Assembly (NCBI GenBank): GCA_964440935.1
Contig: CAYTTY010000009.1
Span: 40,675 to 104,674, forward strand
DNA from: WJJR01 sp964440935
GTDB lineage: Bacteria > Zixibacteria > MSB-5A5 > WJJR01
Direction: 5' to 3'
Length of the DNA stretch: 64,000 bases
Shown: positions 46,801-58,200 of the stretch, one piece after another
How the letters are laid out: the number at the start of each line of letters is the position of its first letter
Position numbering within the stretch: the stretch's first letter is position 1
Position numbers and translations under genes: made by a program
The notes under the pieces: model-generated
The model's database searches: none
Seen by the model: only the letters and a program-made list of their open reading frames with translations
What the model was told of the DNA's origin: nothing

Positions 46801-49800
46801 ACGAAGTTGCCACATTCATCGGTGGCGCGATACGTGCGGAGAATCGTCCCGCCACAGGCGCCACCGGAGAGCGGTGTGTCACCTTCATGGGTGACTGTCA
46901 CCGATCCGCAATTGTCTGAGGCAGTGACCAGGTTGATGTCCGCCGCGGGAACGTCGGCTTCACAGTCGACGGTGATGTCAGCCGGACAGGCGATGGTCGG
47001 ATCGGTTTGATCGTCGACGGTGATCGTTTGCGTGCACTCCACGAAATTGCCGCATTCGTCAGTCGCACGATACGTGCGCGTGATGGTTGCCGGGCAAGAG
47101 CCAGACAACGGACTGTCGCCTTCGTGGGTCACGGTAACGGTGCCGCAATTGTCGGAGGCGGTGACCGCGTTGATATCAGCCGGCGGGATGTCAGCCACAC
47201 ACTCGACGGTCAGATCAGCCGGACACGTGATTGTGGGATCGGTTTGATCGTTAACCGTAATCGTCTGCGTGCATTCGACAAAGTTGCCACATTCATCGGT
47301 GGCGCGATAGGTACGGAGAATCGTCCCGCCACAGGCGCCACCGGAGACCGGTGTGTCACCTTCGTGGGTCACCGTGACCGAACCACAGTTGTCATCAGCC
47401 GTTACCAGATTGATGTCCGCCGCGGGAACATCGGCTTCACAGTCGACGGTGATGTCGGCGGGGCAGGCAATCGTGGGGTCGGTCTGATCATTGATCGTAA
47501 TCGTCTGCGTGCACTCAACGAAGTTGCCACAGGCGTCGGTTGCGCGATAGGTGCGGAGAATGGTACCGCCACAGGCGCCACCGGAGAGCGGTGTGTCACC
47601 TTCATGGGTGACTGTCACCGATCCGCAATTGTCTGAGGCAGTGACCAGGTTGATGTCCGCCGCGGGAACGTCGGCTTCACAGTCGACGGTGATGTCAGCC
47701 GGACAGGCGATGGTCGGATCGGTTTGATCGTCGACGGTGATCGTTTGCGTGCACTCCACGAAATTGCCGCATTCGTCAGTCGCACGATACGTGCGCGTGA
47801 TGGTTGCCGGGCAAGAGCCAGACAACGGACTGTCGCCTTCGTGGGTCACGGTAACGGTGCCGCAATTGTCGGAGGCGGTGACCGCGTTGATATCAGCCGG
47901 CGGGATGTCAGCCACACACTCGACGGTCAGATCAGCCGGACACGTGATCGTGGGATCGGTTTGATCGTTAACCGTAATCGTCTGCGTGCATTCGACGAAG
48001 TTGCCACATTCATCGGTGGCGCGATACGTGCGGAGAATCGTCCCGCCACAGGCGCCACCGGAGAGCGGTGTGTCACCTTCATGGGTGACTGTCACCGATC
48101 CGCAATTGTCTGAGGCAGTGACCAGGTTGATGTCCGCCGCGGGAACGTCGGCTTCACAGTCGACGGTGATGTCAGCCGGACAGGCGATGGTCGGATCGGT
48201 TTGATCGTCGACGGTGATCGTTTGCGTGCACTCCACGAAATTGCCGCATTCGTCAGTCGCACGATACGTGCGCGTGATGGTTGCCGGGCAAGAGCCAGAC
48301 AACGGACTGTCGCCTTCGTGGGTCACGGTAACGGTGCCGCAATTATCCGATGCGGTGACCAGATTGATGTCCACTGCAGGCACATCGGCCACGCAGTCAA
48401 CTGTAATGTCGGCTGGGCAGGCAATCGTCGGGTCAGTCGTATCTTCAATGGTAATTGTCTGGATGCATTCAGCGGTGTTGCCACAGTCATCAGTCGCCCG
48501 ATAGGTGCGAGTGATCGTCTCCGGGCAGGAGAGGCCATCGGAAACGTCGCTGACATGCGTGACGGTGACCGAACCACAGTTATCGGAAGCCGTCACTGAA
48601 TTAACATCCACCGCTGGGATGTCGGCCGCGCAGTCAACCGTCACATCGGCCGGGCAGGCGATCGTCGGAGCCGTCTGGTCATTGACAGTGATCGTCTGTG
48701 TGCATTCGACGAAGTTGCCGCAAGCGTCGGTGGCCCGGTAGGTGCGCGTAATCGTACCGCCGCACGGGCCGCCGCTGAGCGGTGTATCTCCTTCATGAGT
48801 GACTGTCACCGAGCCGCAATTATCGCTGGCGGTGACCAGGTTGATGTCCGGTGCGGGAACATCGGCTTCACAGTCGACTGTCATGTCGGCTGGGCAGGCA
48901 ATCGTGGGGTCGGTCTGATCATTGATCGTAATGGTCTGTGTGCATTCGACGAAGTTGCCACATTCATCGGTTGCGCGATACGTGCGCGTAATCGTTGCGG
49001 GACAAGCGCCGGAAATCGGACTATCGCCTTCGTGGGTCACGGTGACGGTGCCACAATTGTCGGAGGCGGTCACCGTGTTGATATCAGCCGGCGGGATGTC
49101 ACCCACACACTCGACGGTCAGATCAGCCGGACACGTGATCGTGGGATCGGTTTGATCGTTAACCGTAATCGTCTGCGTGCATTCGACGAAGTTGCCACAT
49201 TCATCGGTGGCGCGATACGTGCGGAGAATCGTCCCGCCACAGGCGCCACCGGAGAGCGGTGTGTCACCTTCATGGGTGACTGTCACCGATCCGCAATTGT
49301 CTGAGGCAGTGACCAGGTTGATGTCCGCCGCGGGAACGTCGGCTTCACAGTCGACGGTGATGTCAGCCGGACAGGCGATGGTCGGATCGGTTTGATCGTC
49401 GACGGTGATCGTTTGCGTGCACTCCACGAAATTGCCGCATTCGTCAGTCGCACGATACGTGCGCGTGATGGTTGCCGGGCAAGAGCCAGACAACGGACTG
49501 TCGCCTTCGTGGGTCACGGTAACGGTGCCGCAATTATCCGATGCGGTGACCAGATTGATGTCCACTGCAGGCACATCGGCCACGCAGTCAACTGTAATGT
49601 CGGCTGGGCAGGCAATCGTCGGGTCAGTCGTATCTTCAATGGTAATTGTCTGGATGCATTCAGCGGTGTTGCCACAGTCATCAGTCGCCCGATAGGTGCG
49701 AGTGATCGTCTCCGGGCAGGAGAGGCCATCGGAAACGTCGCTGACATGCGTGACGGTGACCGAACCACAGTTATCGGAAGCCGTCACTGAATTAACATCC

Positions 49801-51788
49801 ACCGCTGGGATGTCGGCCGCGCAGTCAACCGTCACATCGGCCGGGCAGGCGATCGTCGGAGCCGTCTGGTCATTGACAGTGATCGTCTGCGTGCACTCCA
49901 CGAAGTTGCCGCATTCGTCGGTGGCACGATACGTGCGCGTGATGGTTGCCGGGCAAGAGCCGGACAATGGGCTGTCACCTTCATGGGTCACCGTGACCGA
50001 ACCACAGTTGTCATCAGCCGTTACCAGATTGATGTCTGCCGCGGGGACGTCGGCTATGCAGTCGACTGTGATGTCGTCCGGACAGGTGATGACGGGCGGT
50101 GTGGTGTCTTCCACCGTAATCGTCTGCGTGCACGTGTCGGCTTTGCCGCAACTGTCGGTGGCAATGTAGGTATATGTGTAAACCTTCGGATCTCCGGAGC
50201 AGCCGGAACCACCATTATCGATGCTTGAACAGCTAACCGTTACGGTGCCACTGCCACCGGTGACCGTTGCATCATTCGGATCACACGCCGGAACATCTGC
50301 GTCACATTCAAATACCAAGTCACTGGGACAGGTGATTGATGGCGGAGTTCCGATGGTGAATGTCACACTAAACGAGGCGGTACAGGTGTCACAGTCGGTT
50401 GAGCATTCGATTGTGACATCGACCGTTTCGTCACCACTCGGTGTGTAGCACCAGTCGGATCCCACCAGTGTTCCGGGACCGGAAATGATCGAGCAGGTGG
50501 CCCCGCTCGCGAAGGCCGGCAGGCACACTTCGGTTGGAGTGCACTGGAAGATTGTTGTATCGGCTGGCACCTCACAGACCGCCGGTGACTCTTCGGGGAA
50601 AGTGATGTCGATTACCAACGTGTCGCACAACCCGCAGGGATCGCAACAGATGATCGTGTCAACGACGTGTTCACCCGGATACGGCGAGTATTCCCAGGTG
50701 CCGTCGCCCAGGGTTGCGCCGGTATTGGTATTCGAACAGGTCAGCGTGTCACCATCGGCATCCGTTTCGGAAAACGTAACGGTGTGCACATCGGGTGGGC
50801 ACTGTGGTGCGTCTTGGCCGTCGACAAATTCCAACACGGGTGGTTGATTGTCGGCACACGGATCGACAGGAGGACAGTCGGTTGAAAACTGAAGGCCATC
50901 TCCTTCATACACCCATGCGCCGGCGTAATTGCTGCCGTATGACGCATCACACACGTAGCTGTCCGTCGTGGTGATGAGCCCGAGTACGTTGTAGCTCTCG
51001 CCGGGGCCGGAGAACGGTGTGAACACGCTGGTGTTTGGGTCATCTTCCGGACTGGATCCCACTGCCGCCTGATAGGCGTCAGGATTGTCCACTCCGTCCA
51101 AATCCGAATACCCTGCAATGGATGACAAAGGAGTTAAATCAGCTCCGAGAAACACCTCATCGGCGCTGAACGCATCCTCGTGACCGCTCGACCATATGTT
51201 GAAATCGATCGCGCAACCCTTTAAACAGATCTTCATGAAATCGTTGGCGTCATCACCGTCGTCGTCAAAGTACTCCTTCGTCGAGACGTCCCACCAAATT
51301 TCATACAGTCCTTCGGTGGTGTCCCATGCCACCCATCCCCAGCGGTCGTTTTGCTGCAAGCATCGGTTGGCGGTGGTGTCGTGCCAGAGCTCAAAATCGT
51401 CTACGAAGACATTCACATTTAACTGTGGAGGTTCGTCGAGGAGTGCCAAAACGGACCCATGGAACTGCTCCAGCGACCCGCCTTTCGAATAAATGTGGTT
51501 GGCAATGGTCCAGCAGCCGTTGGTGGTGTCATAATAAATGTAGAAGCCGCCACTGTCGGGTGGGGGAAGCGGAATCGATGGCGCCCCAATAAAATAACTC
51601 GTATCCACCATCGAGTAATTCGGCGGAGGGCCGGGCGGTACATGCGTCGGCGGCCAATAATAAGCCGATGCCTGGTCCGATTCGATTAATGGCGATGCCA
51701 ATAGGACGGCAAAGAACAGACACGCGATAAGAAATGTAGTCCGACGCGGTCTGCTACACGCTGGCTCCATCTTTTTTTGTCCCGACAT
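43806..51788 (-). CDS. Giant surface protein with 17 HYR-like repeats
   Basis: About 2660 residues from the ATG at 51788. A signal sequence (TTFLIACLFFAVLLASPLI) is followed by an N-terminal domain to about 320, two Cys-rich Ig-like segments, and 17 near-identical HYR-like repeats of about 79 residues (genomic 46062-50106). Then come three more Ig-like repeats, a cohesin-like module (VGGFDLLLCYDQTAIQLVDV), dockerin-like loops (RGDLNLNFIANEVGDAVLYS, SDVNDDGVVLTVADLIYMIR) and a type A sorting tail (LYQNYPNPFNAGTVIRFDL). Each repeat has six cysteines, which suggests disulfide-stiffened extension. The likely role is adhesion or a surface stalk, by analogy with HYR-bearing proteins; no enzyme domain is visible. 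Confidence 0.9.
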   Translation of the reverse strand: MSGQKKMEPACSRPRRTTFLIACLFFAVLLASPLIESDQASAYYWPPTHVPPGPPPNYSMVDTSYFIGAPSIPLPPPDSGGFYIYYDTTNGCWTIANHIYSKGGSLEQFHGSVLALLDEPPQLNVNVFVDDFELWHDTTANRCLQQNDRWGWVAWDTTEGLYEIWWDVSTKEYFDDDGDDANDFMKICLKGCAIDFNIWSSGHEDAFSADEVFLGADLTPLSSIAGYSDLDGVDNPDAYQAAVGSSPEDDPNTSVFTPFSGPGESYNVLGLITTTDSYVCDASYGSNYAGAWVYEGDGLQFSTDCPPVDPCADNQPPVLEFVDGQDAPQCPPDVHTVTFSETDADGDTLTCSNTNTGATLGDGTWEYSPYPGEHVVDTIICCDPCGLCDTLVIDITFPEESPAVCEVPADTTIFQCTPTEVCLPAFASGATCSIISGPGTLVGSDWCYTPSGDETVDVTIECSTDCDTCTASFSVTFTIGTPPSITCPSDLVFECDADVPACDPNDATVTGGSGTVTVSCSSIDNGGSGCSGDPKVYTYTYIATDSCGKADTCTQTITVEDTTPPVITCPDDITVDCIADVPAADINLVTADDNCGSVTVTHEGDSPLSGSCPATITRTYRATDECGNFVECTQTITVNDQTAPTIACPADVTVDCAADIPAVDVNSVTASDNCGSVTVTHVSDVSDGLSCPETITRTYRATDDCGNTAECIQTITIEDTTDPTIACPADITVDCVADVPAVDINLVTASDNCGTVTVTHEGDSPLSGSCPATITRTYRATDECGNFVECTQTITVDDQTDPTIACPADITVDCEADVPAADINLVTASDNCGSVTVTHEGDTPLSGGACGGTILRTYRATDECGNFVECTQTITVNDQTDPTITCPADLTVECVGDIPPADINTVTASDNCGTVTVTHEGDSPISGACPATITRTYRATDECGNFVECTQTITINDQTDPTIACPADMTVDCEADVPAPDINLVTASDNCGSVTVTHEGDTPLSGGPCGGTITRTYRATDACGNFVECTQTITVNDQTAPTIACPADVTVDCAADIPAVDVNSVTASDNCGSVTVTHVSDVSDGLSCPETITRTYRATDDCGNTAECIQTITIEDTTDPTIACPADITVDCVADVPAVDINLVTASDNCGTVTVTHEGDSPLSGSCPATITRTYRATDECGNFVECTQTITVDDQTDPTIACPADITVDCEADVPAADINLVTASDNCGSVTVTHEGDTPLSGGACGGTILRTYRATDECGNFVECTQTITVNDQTDPTITCPADLTVECVADIPPADINAVTASDNCGTVTVTHEGDSPLSGSCPATITRTYRATDECGNFVECTQTITVDDQTDPTIACPADITVDCEADVPAADINLVTASDNCGSVTVTHEGDTPLSGGACGGTILRTYRATDACGNFVECTQTITINDQTDPTIACPADITVDCEADVPAADINLVTADDNCGSVTVTHEGDTPVSGGACGGTILRTYRATDECGNFVECTQTITVNDQTDPTITCPADLTVECVADIPPADINAVTASDNCGTVTVTHEGDSPLSGSCPATITRTYRATDECGNFVECTQTITVDDQTDPTIACPADITVDCEADVPAADINLVTASDNCGSVTVTHEGDTPLSGGACGGTILRTYRATDECGNFVECTQTITVNDQTDPTITCPADLTVECVADIPPADINAVTASDNCGTVTVTHEGDSPLSGSCPATITRTYRATDECGNFVECTQTITINDQTDPTIACPADITVDCVADVPAVDINLVTASDNCGLVTVTHEGDSPLSGSCPATITRTYRATDACGNFVECTQTITVDDQTDPTIACPANTTVECEADIPPPDINLVTASDNCGSVTITHEGDSQLNGGPCGGTITRTYRATDACGNFVECTQTITIDDTTPPTCSTIDDASFVQCAPEQVCIPLTATDNCAASVNWSVVSGPGTISNDQWCYTPSASEQVTVTVRAEDDCGNGCEETFTVTFDLNSAPVCDLPSDTSFFLCSPGQICLPVSATDVDGNLTGCQVISGPGSIAGGHWCYNATTDESFTVTVECTDDCGQSCQGSFDVDIDINDAPVCSGPGNVVLERCDLTEIVLNVGATDDDGNLSGCQVISGPGTVSGGVWTFTPPDYGEYCVTVECTDACGATCQETFCVTVEHRTDCNCLLDISVNGGVNIDALNDQTVTVPITIDAIQAGIEVGGFDLLLCYDQTAIQLVDVARGLAIEEWEYFTYRHGINSNCVGTCPSGIVRLVGIADLDNGPTKHPSEGSFRPVGTITELSFYVTPDRNFIGQCVPISFCTYDCGDNTVSSRTGDTLYVDLYNFDLDCQNNPKSDVLPSICFLDASICIQEPPDDRGDLNLNFIANEVGDAVLYSRFFVEGDDVWDPVYKASQILASDVNDDGVVLTVADLIYMIRIITGDAQPFPADPGSPKLAPYASTATASLRIEDGRAVVSTTADVDLGGAFLVFRYSDLQPQRPILTDDASPLKISSRASSGEMRVLVSPEMTGKAGAISSGSTDLLDIPFEGEGSIELTEVQFSDANGAILSSEIAKSSAQVPTSYQLYQNYPNPFNAGTVIRFDLQDASDWSLTVYNVTGQRVRTFHGHSEASQMTVQWDGRDDNGQSVASGVYFYNIKAGSYTDTRKMTLLK
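46062..50106 (-). repeat. Tandem array of about 238-bp coding repeats
   Basis: Seventeen in-frame units, about 4045 bases. Units fall into recurring sequence types, and a block of about 790 bases (47912-48698) recurs without visible change 1191 bases away at 49103-49889, i.e. five units on. A shorter block repeats at a 717-base (three-unit) offset, near 47007 and 47724. It is protein-coding and is not a CRISPR array. Confidence 0.92.
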
Positions 51789-52287
51789 GGTCAACCTGAC
51801 CTTTTCACTATGTGTATAGGTGCTCTCCTGTACGGCGGACGGAGCTTGTCCGACGCCGAGGCGATGTGCTCGTAGACTTGAACTTGTCGCGTACGCTAGA
51901 AGTCACACGTACTCTCGAAATGTTGAGTGATCAGCACGCGTACAGCACCACATCCCGCGTCTCATGCGTCCTTTTCATAAGACGGTTTGCATACTTTCCG
52001 CATGCTGTCTTTGCGTTCAGTTGTAAATCAGTGCGACGCGAGTAAGATGCGCACTATTGTTGCTTCGTCGATCGTCCGTGACCAACCGCTCTCAAGCTAA
52101 GTTATTGGCACCAATTGTCAAGGGATAACCCTGACGGGAATGGACTTTATACAAAATTTGTCTGATTTGCCCCAAAGAAGAATGGGACAGGCACTCCGGT
52201 TGAGGTCACCGAAGTACCACGACTAGATAAGGCGGTACGGCTGTCCGTACGGCCATGAACCACCTTAACCCATTGGTGAAATTGGTC
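51789..52287. other. Non-coding stretch between giant genes
   Basis: No gene or RNA that I can support. A small hairpin from GTACGG and CCGTAC lies at 52233-52248, close to the end of the downstream minus-strand gene. Confidence 0.55.
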
Positions 52288-55200
52288 TTACTTTAACAGG
52301 ACCATCTGGCGTGTGGCGTTGAATTGTCCCGCTTTGAGCCGGGCAAAGTAAATGCCGGAGGCGAGTGATTCTCCGCCTAACGTCTTGGCATCCCATTGGA
52401 TAGATACTTGGCCCGCCTCCGATGAGCCCTCTATGACGTCGACCGTCTGGCCCAGTACATTATATATGGTCACGGTCCAATCAGACGGAGCCCCGAGGGC
52501 AAAGCGAATCTGAGTTGAGGCGTTGAACGGATTCGGGTAGTTCGGCAGCAGCGCATGCGAACTTGGGACCGACGATTTGCCGCCCACCATTTCCAGTTGA
52601 ATGGTCTCCGCCTCCGTGGTGGCGGCTTGTGATTCAACGAGTTGCCAATTCACGCTACCGTCGACCGGGAAACTGAAGAGCTTCTGCAGACCAGCGGGCA
52701 GACGGGTGCCAGACTGGCGCACCTGGAGGAGCACACGGAGCTCACGGGCGGACTGGTGGGCATCACGTTTCATTTGACCGGTTTCTTCTCCCCACTCGAC
52801 TTGTACGCGTTCGCGAGCCGATGCCTGGAGTCGGACAAAGACGCCGCCGACGTCGCGATCGGTTTCGAGCCAGACTTCCACCTGGTCGTCACGACGTTCA
52901 AGAATGACACGGCCCGCGTATGCTGCCGGAACGATCTTGCCCCCGGTTCCGACATCGGGACAATCGACACCGGACGCGTCACCGGTGATGATGCGAATCA
53001 TATAGATGAGGTCCGCGACAGTGAGGGTCAAACCATCGCAGTTGACGTCACTGGCGAGGATCTGATTCTCGCGGTACACCGAATCGAAGACGACATCTCC
53101 ATAAATGAAGAACCGCGAGTAGAAGACGGCATCGGCAATTTCATTGGGGATGCTATTGAGGTTCATATCACCGCGATCGTCCTCCGGCGGAACGATGCAT
53201 AACCGGCCTTCGCAGAACTCGATACGTCGCAGCACCGGACGGGCCTTTCCGACCACACAGGAGTCCGGCGCCCCATAGGAGACGAACAGAGTGTCGCCGG
53301 AACGGTCGGAAATCGTATTATCCGCGCAATCGTAACTGCAGAAATCAACCGGGATGCATTGGCCGATGAACTGCCGATCCGGGGTGACGAAGAACCGAAG
53401 CCCGGCCATCGGCCCACGTGGGACGTAGGCATTTTCCGGCGGGTGCGGATGGCCGTTGTTCATGTCGGCAATGCCGGTGAGACGCACTTGTCCCTCGATG
53501 CACGGCGGGCAGGAGGCGGCGTCGCCAACGCGATAAGTGAAGTACTCCCAATCCAACAAAGCCGTATCGGCGAACGCACTTTGGATCGTCAGTGCGGTCG
53601 GATCGAAGCAAATCAGGAAGTCGAATCCACCCATGCTCATGGTTTCATGAGCCCGCACTTTCATGACGGTTTCGCGACCGTTGAGCGATGTCACCGTGTC
53701 GATGCAGATTCGGAAGAGGCTGTCCGGAGGTTCGATTTGCACGCAGACGGTCATGGTGTCGCGTGCTTTCGCGCCACACGCGTCGGTCGCTTCGAACACA
53801 AAGCGGTAGCATCCGGATGTGTCCGCGGTAAAGCAATGGGTGGCGATAATGGCTGTTGCGCCGCTCCGCCCACTAAAGCTGCCGGCACCGGAGATCTTAT
53901 GGAGCGCAAACGACTGATTGTCGTTGTTGTCGTCGGCCATGATCTCAAAGCAAATCTGCGTCGGCGCACTGTAGAATGTGTTCTGTTCCAGCTGTTCGAT
54001 GTCCACTGTCGGCGGTCCGTTTTGGAAGACTGCGGCGCATATCTGTTTGACCGATGCCAGCCCGCAGGAATCTTCCACACGGACCGTGAAGCAGTACGTT
54101 CCGGCGGTGTCGGCGTCGAAGCAGATCTCCCCGGTTGTTGCATTGATCGTTCCATTTCCTGAATCAATGGCGACGTCCTGGATATTGCCGTCGGGGTCGG
54201 TGAACGACAGTGCGTCGAAGCACACAGCGCCGTCTGCACACTTCACCACTGACACCAGATCGGGTCCGCTCACCAAGGGGGCGTTGTTGTAACGCACGAT
54301 CACAACTGTCGTATCGGCGTCACTGTTGCCGCACACATTGGTGGCGGTGGTGATGAGCCTGTAGCTGCCGGCGGTATCGGGAGTGAAACAGATGACGCCG
54401 GTGTTCGCATCGAAGTCGCCCAATGGTGTGACGTCAATCGTCCAATCACTGGAGTCGGGACCGAGCACAACGTCAAAGCAGACGTCATCGGGTGCGCACA
54501 GACGGCGGTGGAGCGTATCGGGTGTTTCAATTTCGGGTGCGGCACTCGGATTGGCCGTGAGGCATACCGTCCGATTGTGTGTCAATCTGCAGGAATCGGT
54601 GGCGGTTATCGTAAAGCAAAGAAACGTCTCAAGATAAACACAGACCTGACCGTCGCGAATGACGCCGTTGTTCGTTGTCACCGAGGCGATATTACCTTCG
54701 GCATCAGATACGGTAAACGGGTGGCAGACGGTGTCGGGTCCGCAGACAGGAACGGTGACTGCCGGTTCGGTCTGAACGACCGGCGCGGTATTGAACACAA
54801 CATCGAGACGGAGTGTATCGAACGTCTCCGCACCGCATTCATCAACGGCCCGGAACACCCATTGATATGAGCCGGCGACGGTGGGTGTGATGCACAGCGT
54901 TTCATCGGTCCACGACGCATCGCCCAGGTCCAGCGGTGCGCAACCGGCCAGATTGTCATCCGGGTCATTACAGGTGACAGGAACGCAAACCTCTTCGCCG
55001 TCGCAGATCGTCACCGTGCCCGGCTCCGGAATCTCCAGTGTCGGTGATTGATTGCCGTCAATGGTGACGATCACGGTACACGTGTCGGTCAATCCGCACG
55101 AATCTGTCACCGTGATGAGCGAGCTGTAGATGCCGCTGGTATCCACCGACAGGCAGAGTGCGACGGAGCCATTGGGTTGAAGCGATGCGGTTCCGAATGA

Positions 55201-58200
55201 CGCTGAGGCGCTCGCCAGGTCGCCGTCGGGATCAATTACCGTTGCGGTTATACAGATCGTCGTGTCGGTACAAATCGCCAGGTTTGTGACCGGTGGGCAT
55301 TCAACTTGTGGTGGCTCGGTTGATTCAACGATAATCACCACGTAGCCGGTTTCGGCGCCGCACGTATCCGCGGCCACAACGCCGGTTTCATAAATCCCGG
55401 GTGCTTCCACGGCCAAGCAGACGGACGGTGTGCCGTAGTCAATCGTGGCACCATTCAGGCCGCTGAGGGTTTGTGGCGGACAGAAGCTCTCATCGACTGT
55501 AAAGGGGACACACGCCTCGCCCGGCAGACAAATTTTGGTGATGACGGTATCGGGCAACTCGGGTTTCGGTTGCGGATTTGGGCCGGGTCCGGCTTCGACG
55601 CAGATGGTAACAGTGTCCGATGCACCGCACATGTCGGTCACCACGATTCGTGCGCATACAACACTGAGGGCAACCGCCTCGATGCACACCTGCCCGTTGT
55701 CGTAAGACAGGTAATTGTCGAGTATGACAACGTCTTCGATATTGCCATCGGGATCGCTCGTGGTGAAGTCAAAGCAGATGGTGTCGCCCGGTTCGGCGCT
55801 ACGCGTCAGTGATCCTGTCACGTCAACAATTGGAGCCGAGTTGTAGGATATCGTAACAGTCGCCGAGTGTGCCGTTTGCTCGCCACAGGAATCGATCGCC
55901 GTGGCTGTAATCGAATAGACACCGGCCGTGTCGGGCGTGAAGCAGAGTCTATCTATATCATAGGCCCCAGCGGCGGAACCTTCGACGAGACATGTATCCA
56001 GATTGCCGTCCGGGTCGTTACACGACACCGGTATACACACGTCCTCGGGTCCGCAGAGGAAGATGGTCGTGTCGCGGAGGTTGACGCTCGGTGGCTGATT
56101 GAGAACGACCGTTCCCTCAACGACACAAGTGTCGGCCGCACCGCAATCGTCGGTGGCAATGATCTCGACAGTGTAATCGCCCGCACTCGATGCGGTGAAG
56201 CACACTTCCTCTTCGGTGTCGAGAACGGCTTGGCGTTGCTGGACGGAGCCGAAGCCGCTGATGGAGACCGTTGCGGGGGAATCGCCGGGATCGCTCACCA
56301 CGTACTGGACGCAGATGAGGTCACCGACGCAATAGAAGTTGGCGCCGGGTCCGGAACAGTTCACTGTCGGCGGTCCATTGATCGTAGCATCGACCGTCAA
56401 CGGTTTGGATGTCCCGCCTCCGCATGGGTCCTCGGCTGTGAGAATCAATTCCGTCAATCCGCTTTCTGTTACGTTAACGACAATGAGAGAATCCACCGTG
56501 TCCAACGTACCCGGTCCGGTCAGACTCAAGGTCAATGGCAACGGGCTTGAGTTCATGATGGAAAACGGAACACTGACTTGTCCCGGTTCGCACAGATCGA
56601 ACGTCGCATTGCCAAAATTGATCGTCGGTGAGCTGGGGTTAACGAAATGGACACGCAGGGTGTCGAATGCCGCACGATTGCAGTTGTCTTCGGCTCGGAA
56701 AATCACATGAATCAATTCTTCACGCGGCGGGATATAACACCACTCGTTGCCGATCAGTGATCCCGGTCCATCCCAGAGGACGAAGGCCGAGAGGTTGTCA
56801 TCTGGATCAACTGGCTCAATGGGCCCGTAGCAAAACTGGCCGTTGCGGCACACGGTGATTACGGTGTCGGGTAGGCCGGTGATCTGGGGTGGGCGGTTCA
56901 TTTGTACGGTCAGTTTCGTGTGGCATGTTTCAGGGGGACACTCTGCGTTGTCGACGATGGTGTAGACATCGTAGGTACCGCTCTCCTCGACATACAGACA
57001 GGTCTGCCCGTCGGAATAAGCTGCCGGTGGAACGGCCGATATGGTGACTGGCGGGGCACCGCCTGTGGTATTCACCGGGAAGCAGGCAAAGCCCGGAAGA
57101 CACAGAACCGTGTCGAATGTGGCCGGACAATCAACGACCGTCGGCTCCGATGTCTCAATAATGAAGCAGACCTGGATTGAGTCCTTGTTGCCGCACTTAT
57201 CTTCAGCGACCAGCGGCACGCAGAATTCCACGGTCTCCGATGCGTAGATGCACAAGGCCGAGTCGACGAGGTTGACATGCGCGTCGGGGCTGGTCCTGAT
57301 ATCGCTCAACTCACAAATCGACGATACGGAGAACGGTATGCAGACCGAATCGGGATGACAGACGTTGAGGGTGTTGGTTTGCGAAATCGTGATCTGGACT
57401 TCTTCTTCGGTCTCCGATTTTTGAGCTGCCAGCACGACGTCGACCGTGTCCTGGGATATGTCACCAGATGGTGTCTGAGCTTCGAAAACAAATGTATAGA
57501 GACCTTCGGAGGGGGGGTGGAAGCAGTGCTGGGTGGAGAATGAGGTGTCGCTCGACTGCTGTGTAAACGTCCCGGCCCCTTCAACCATTTCGACGGTGGC
57601 CAATTGCGGATTGCAGGCGTCGATTGTGGCGTCGACATCAAGGCACACGGTCATGCCGGGTGTGAAGACAGTATCAGCGGGAGATGCTGCGGCAGCAACC
57701 GCGACCGGGCGTGCCGAGGTGCGGACCAGCACCACCAGGTCATTGAAATCGCCGTCGGCCAACCACGCCAAGTCTTCCCAGAACAGGATATAGGTTCCCG
57801 GTTCTGGAGCCTGGTAGAGCTTCAGGTGATCACGCTGATCATAGTTGTGCTGAGTTTCTGAGTACCAGCGAGTCCCTGCGCGCGGCGTATAGAGCCAAGC
57901 CAACTGGGACAACGCATTGAGCTGAAAAACGGTGGAATCATCGACTGATGCGATGCCATTGAGCACTTCGGTCGTGTCGGTGTGAGCCCCGTCTGGATAC
58001 CAGAGCAGTCGACCATCATTGGCCAAGCCCGTGTATTCGGCCAGAATGGTCACGGTCACTGGTCCAGACGTCGCACAGAGACTGGTCAGCGATAGCTCGT
58101 CATTCGTTGCGGAGATGTTCCAGCCGAGTTGGTCGAGAATGTCCTGGACGGATGGTTCGGTTGAATAGAATCCGGCCGCCTTACGTGTCAACGAGTCGGC

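Noticed and set aside
46062..50106. Possible CRISPR array
   Set aside because: The period is about 238 bases, the units are in frame and coding, and there are no unique spacers or cas genes.
46534..50228. Long plus-strand open frames across the surface-protein array
   Set aside because: They repeat with the same period as the minus-strand units and are shadows of a repeated, codon-biased gene; they lack ribosome-binding sites and known domains.
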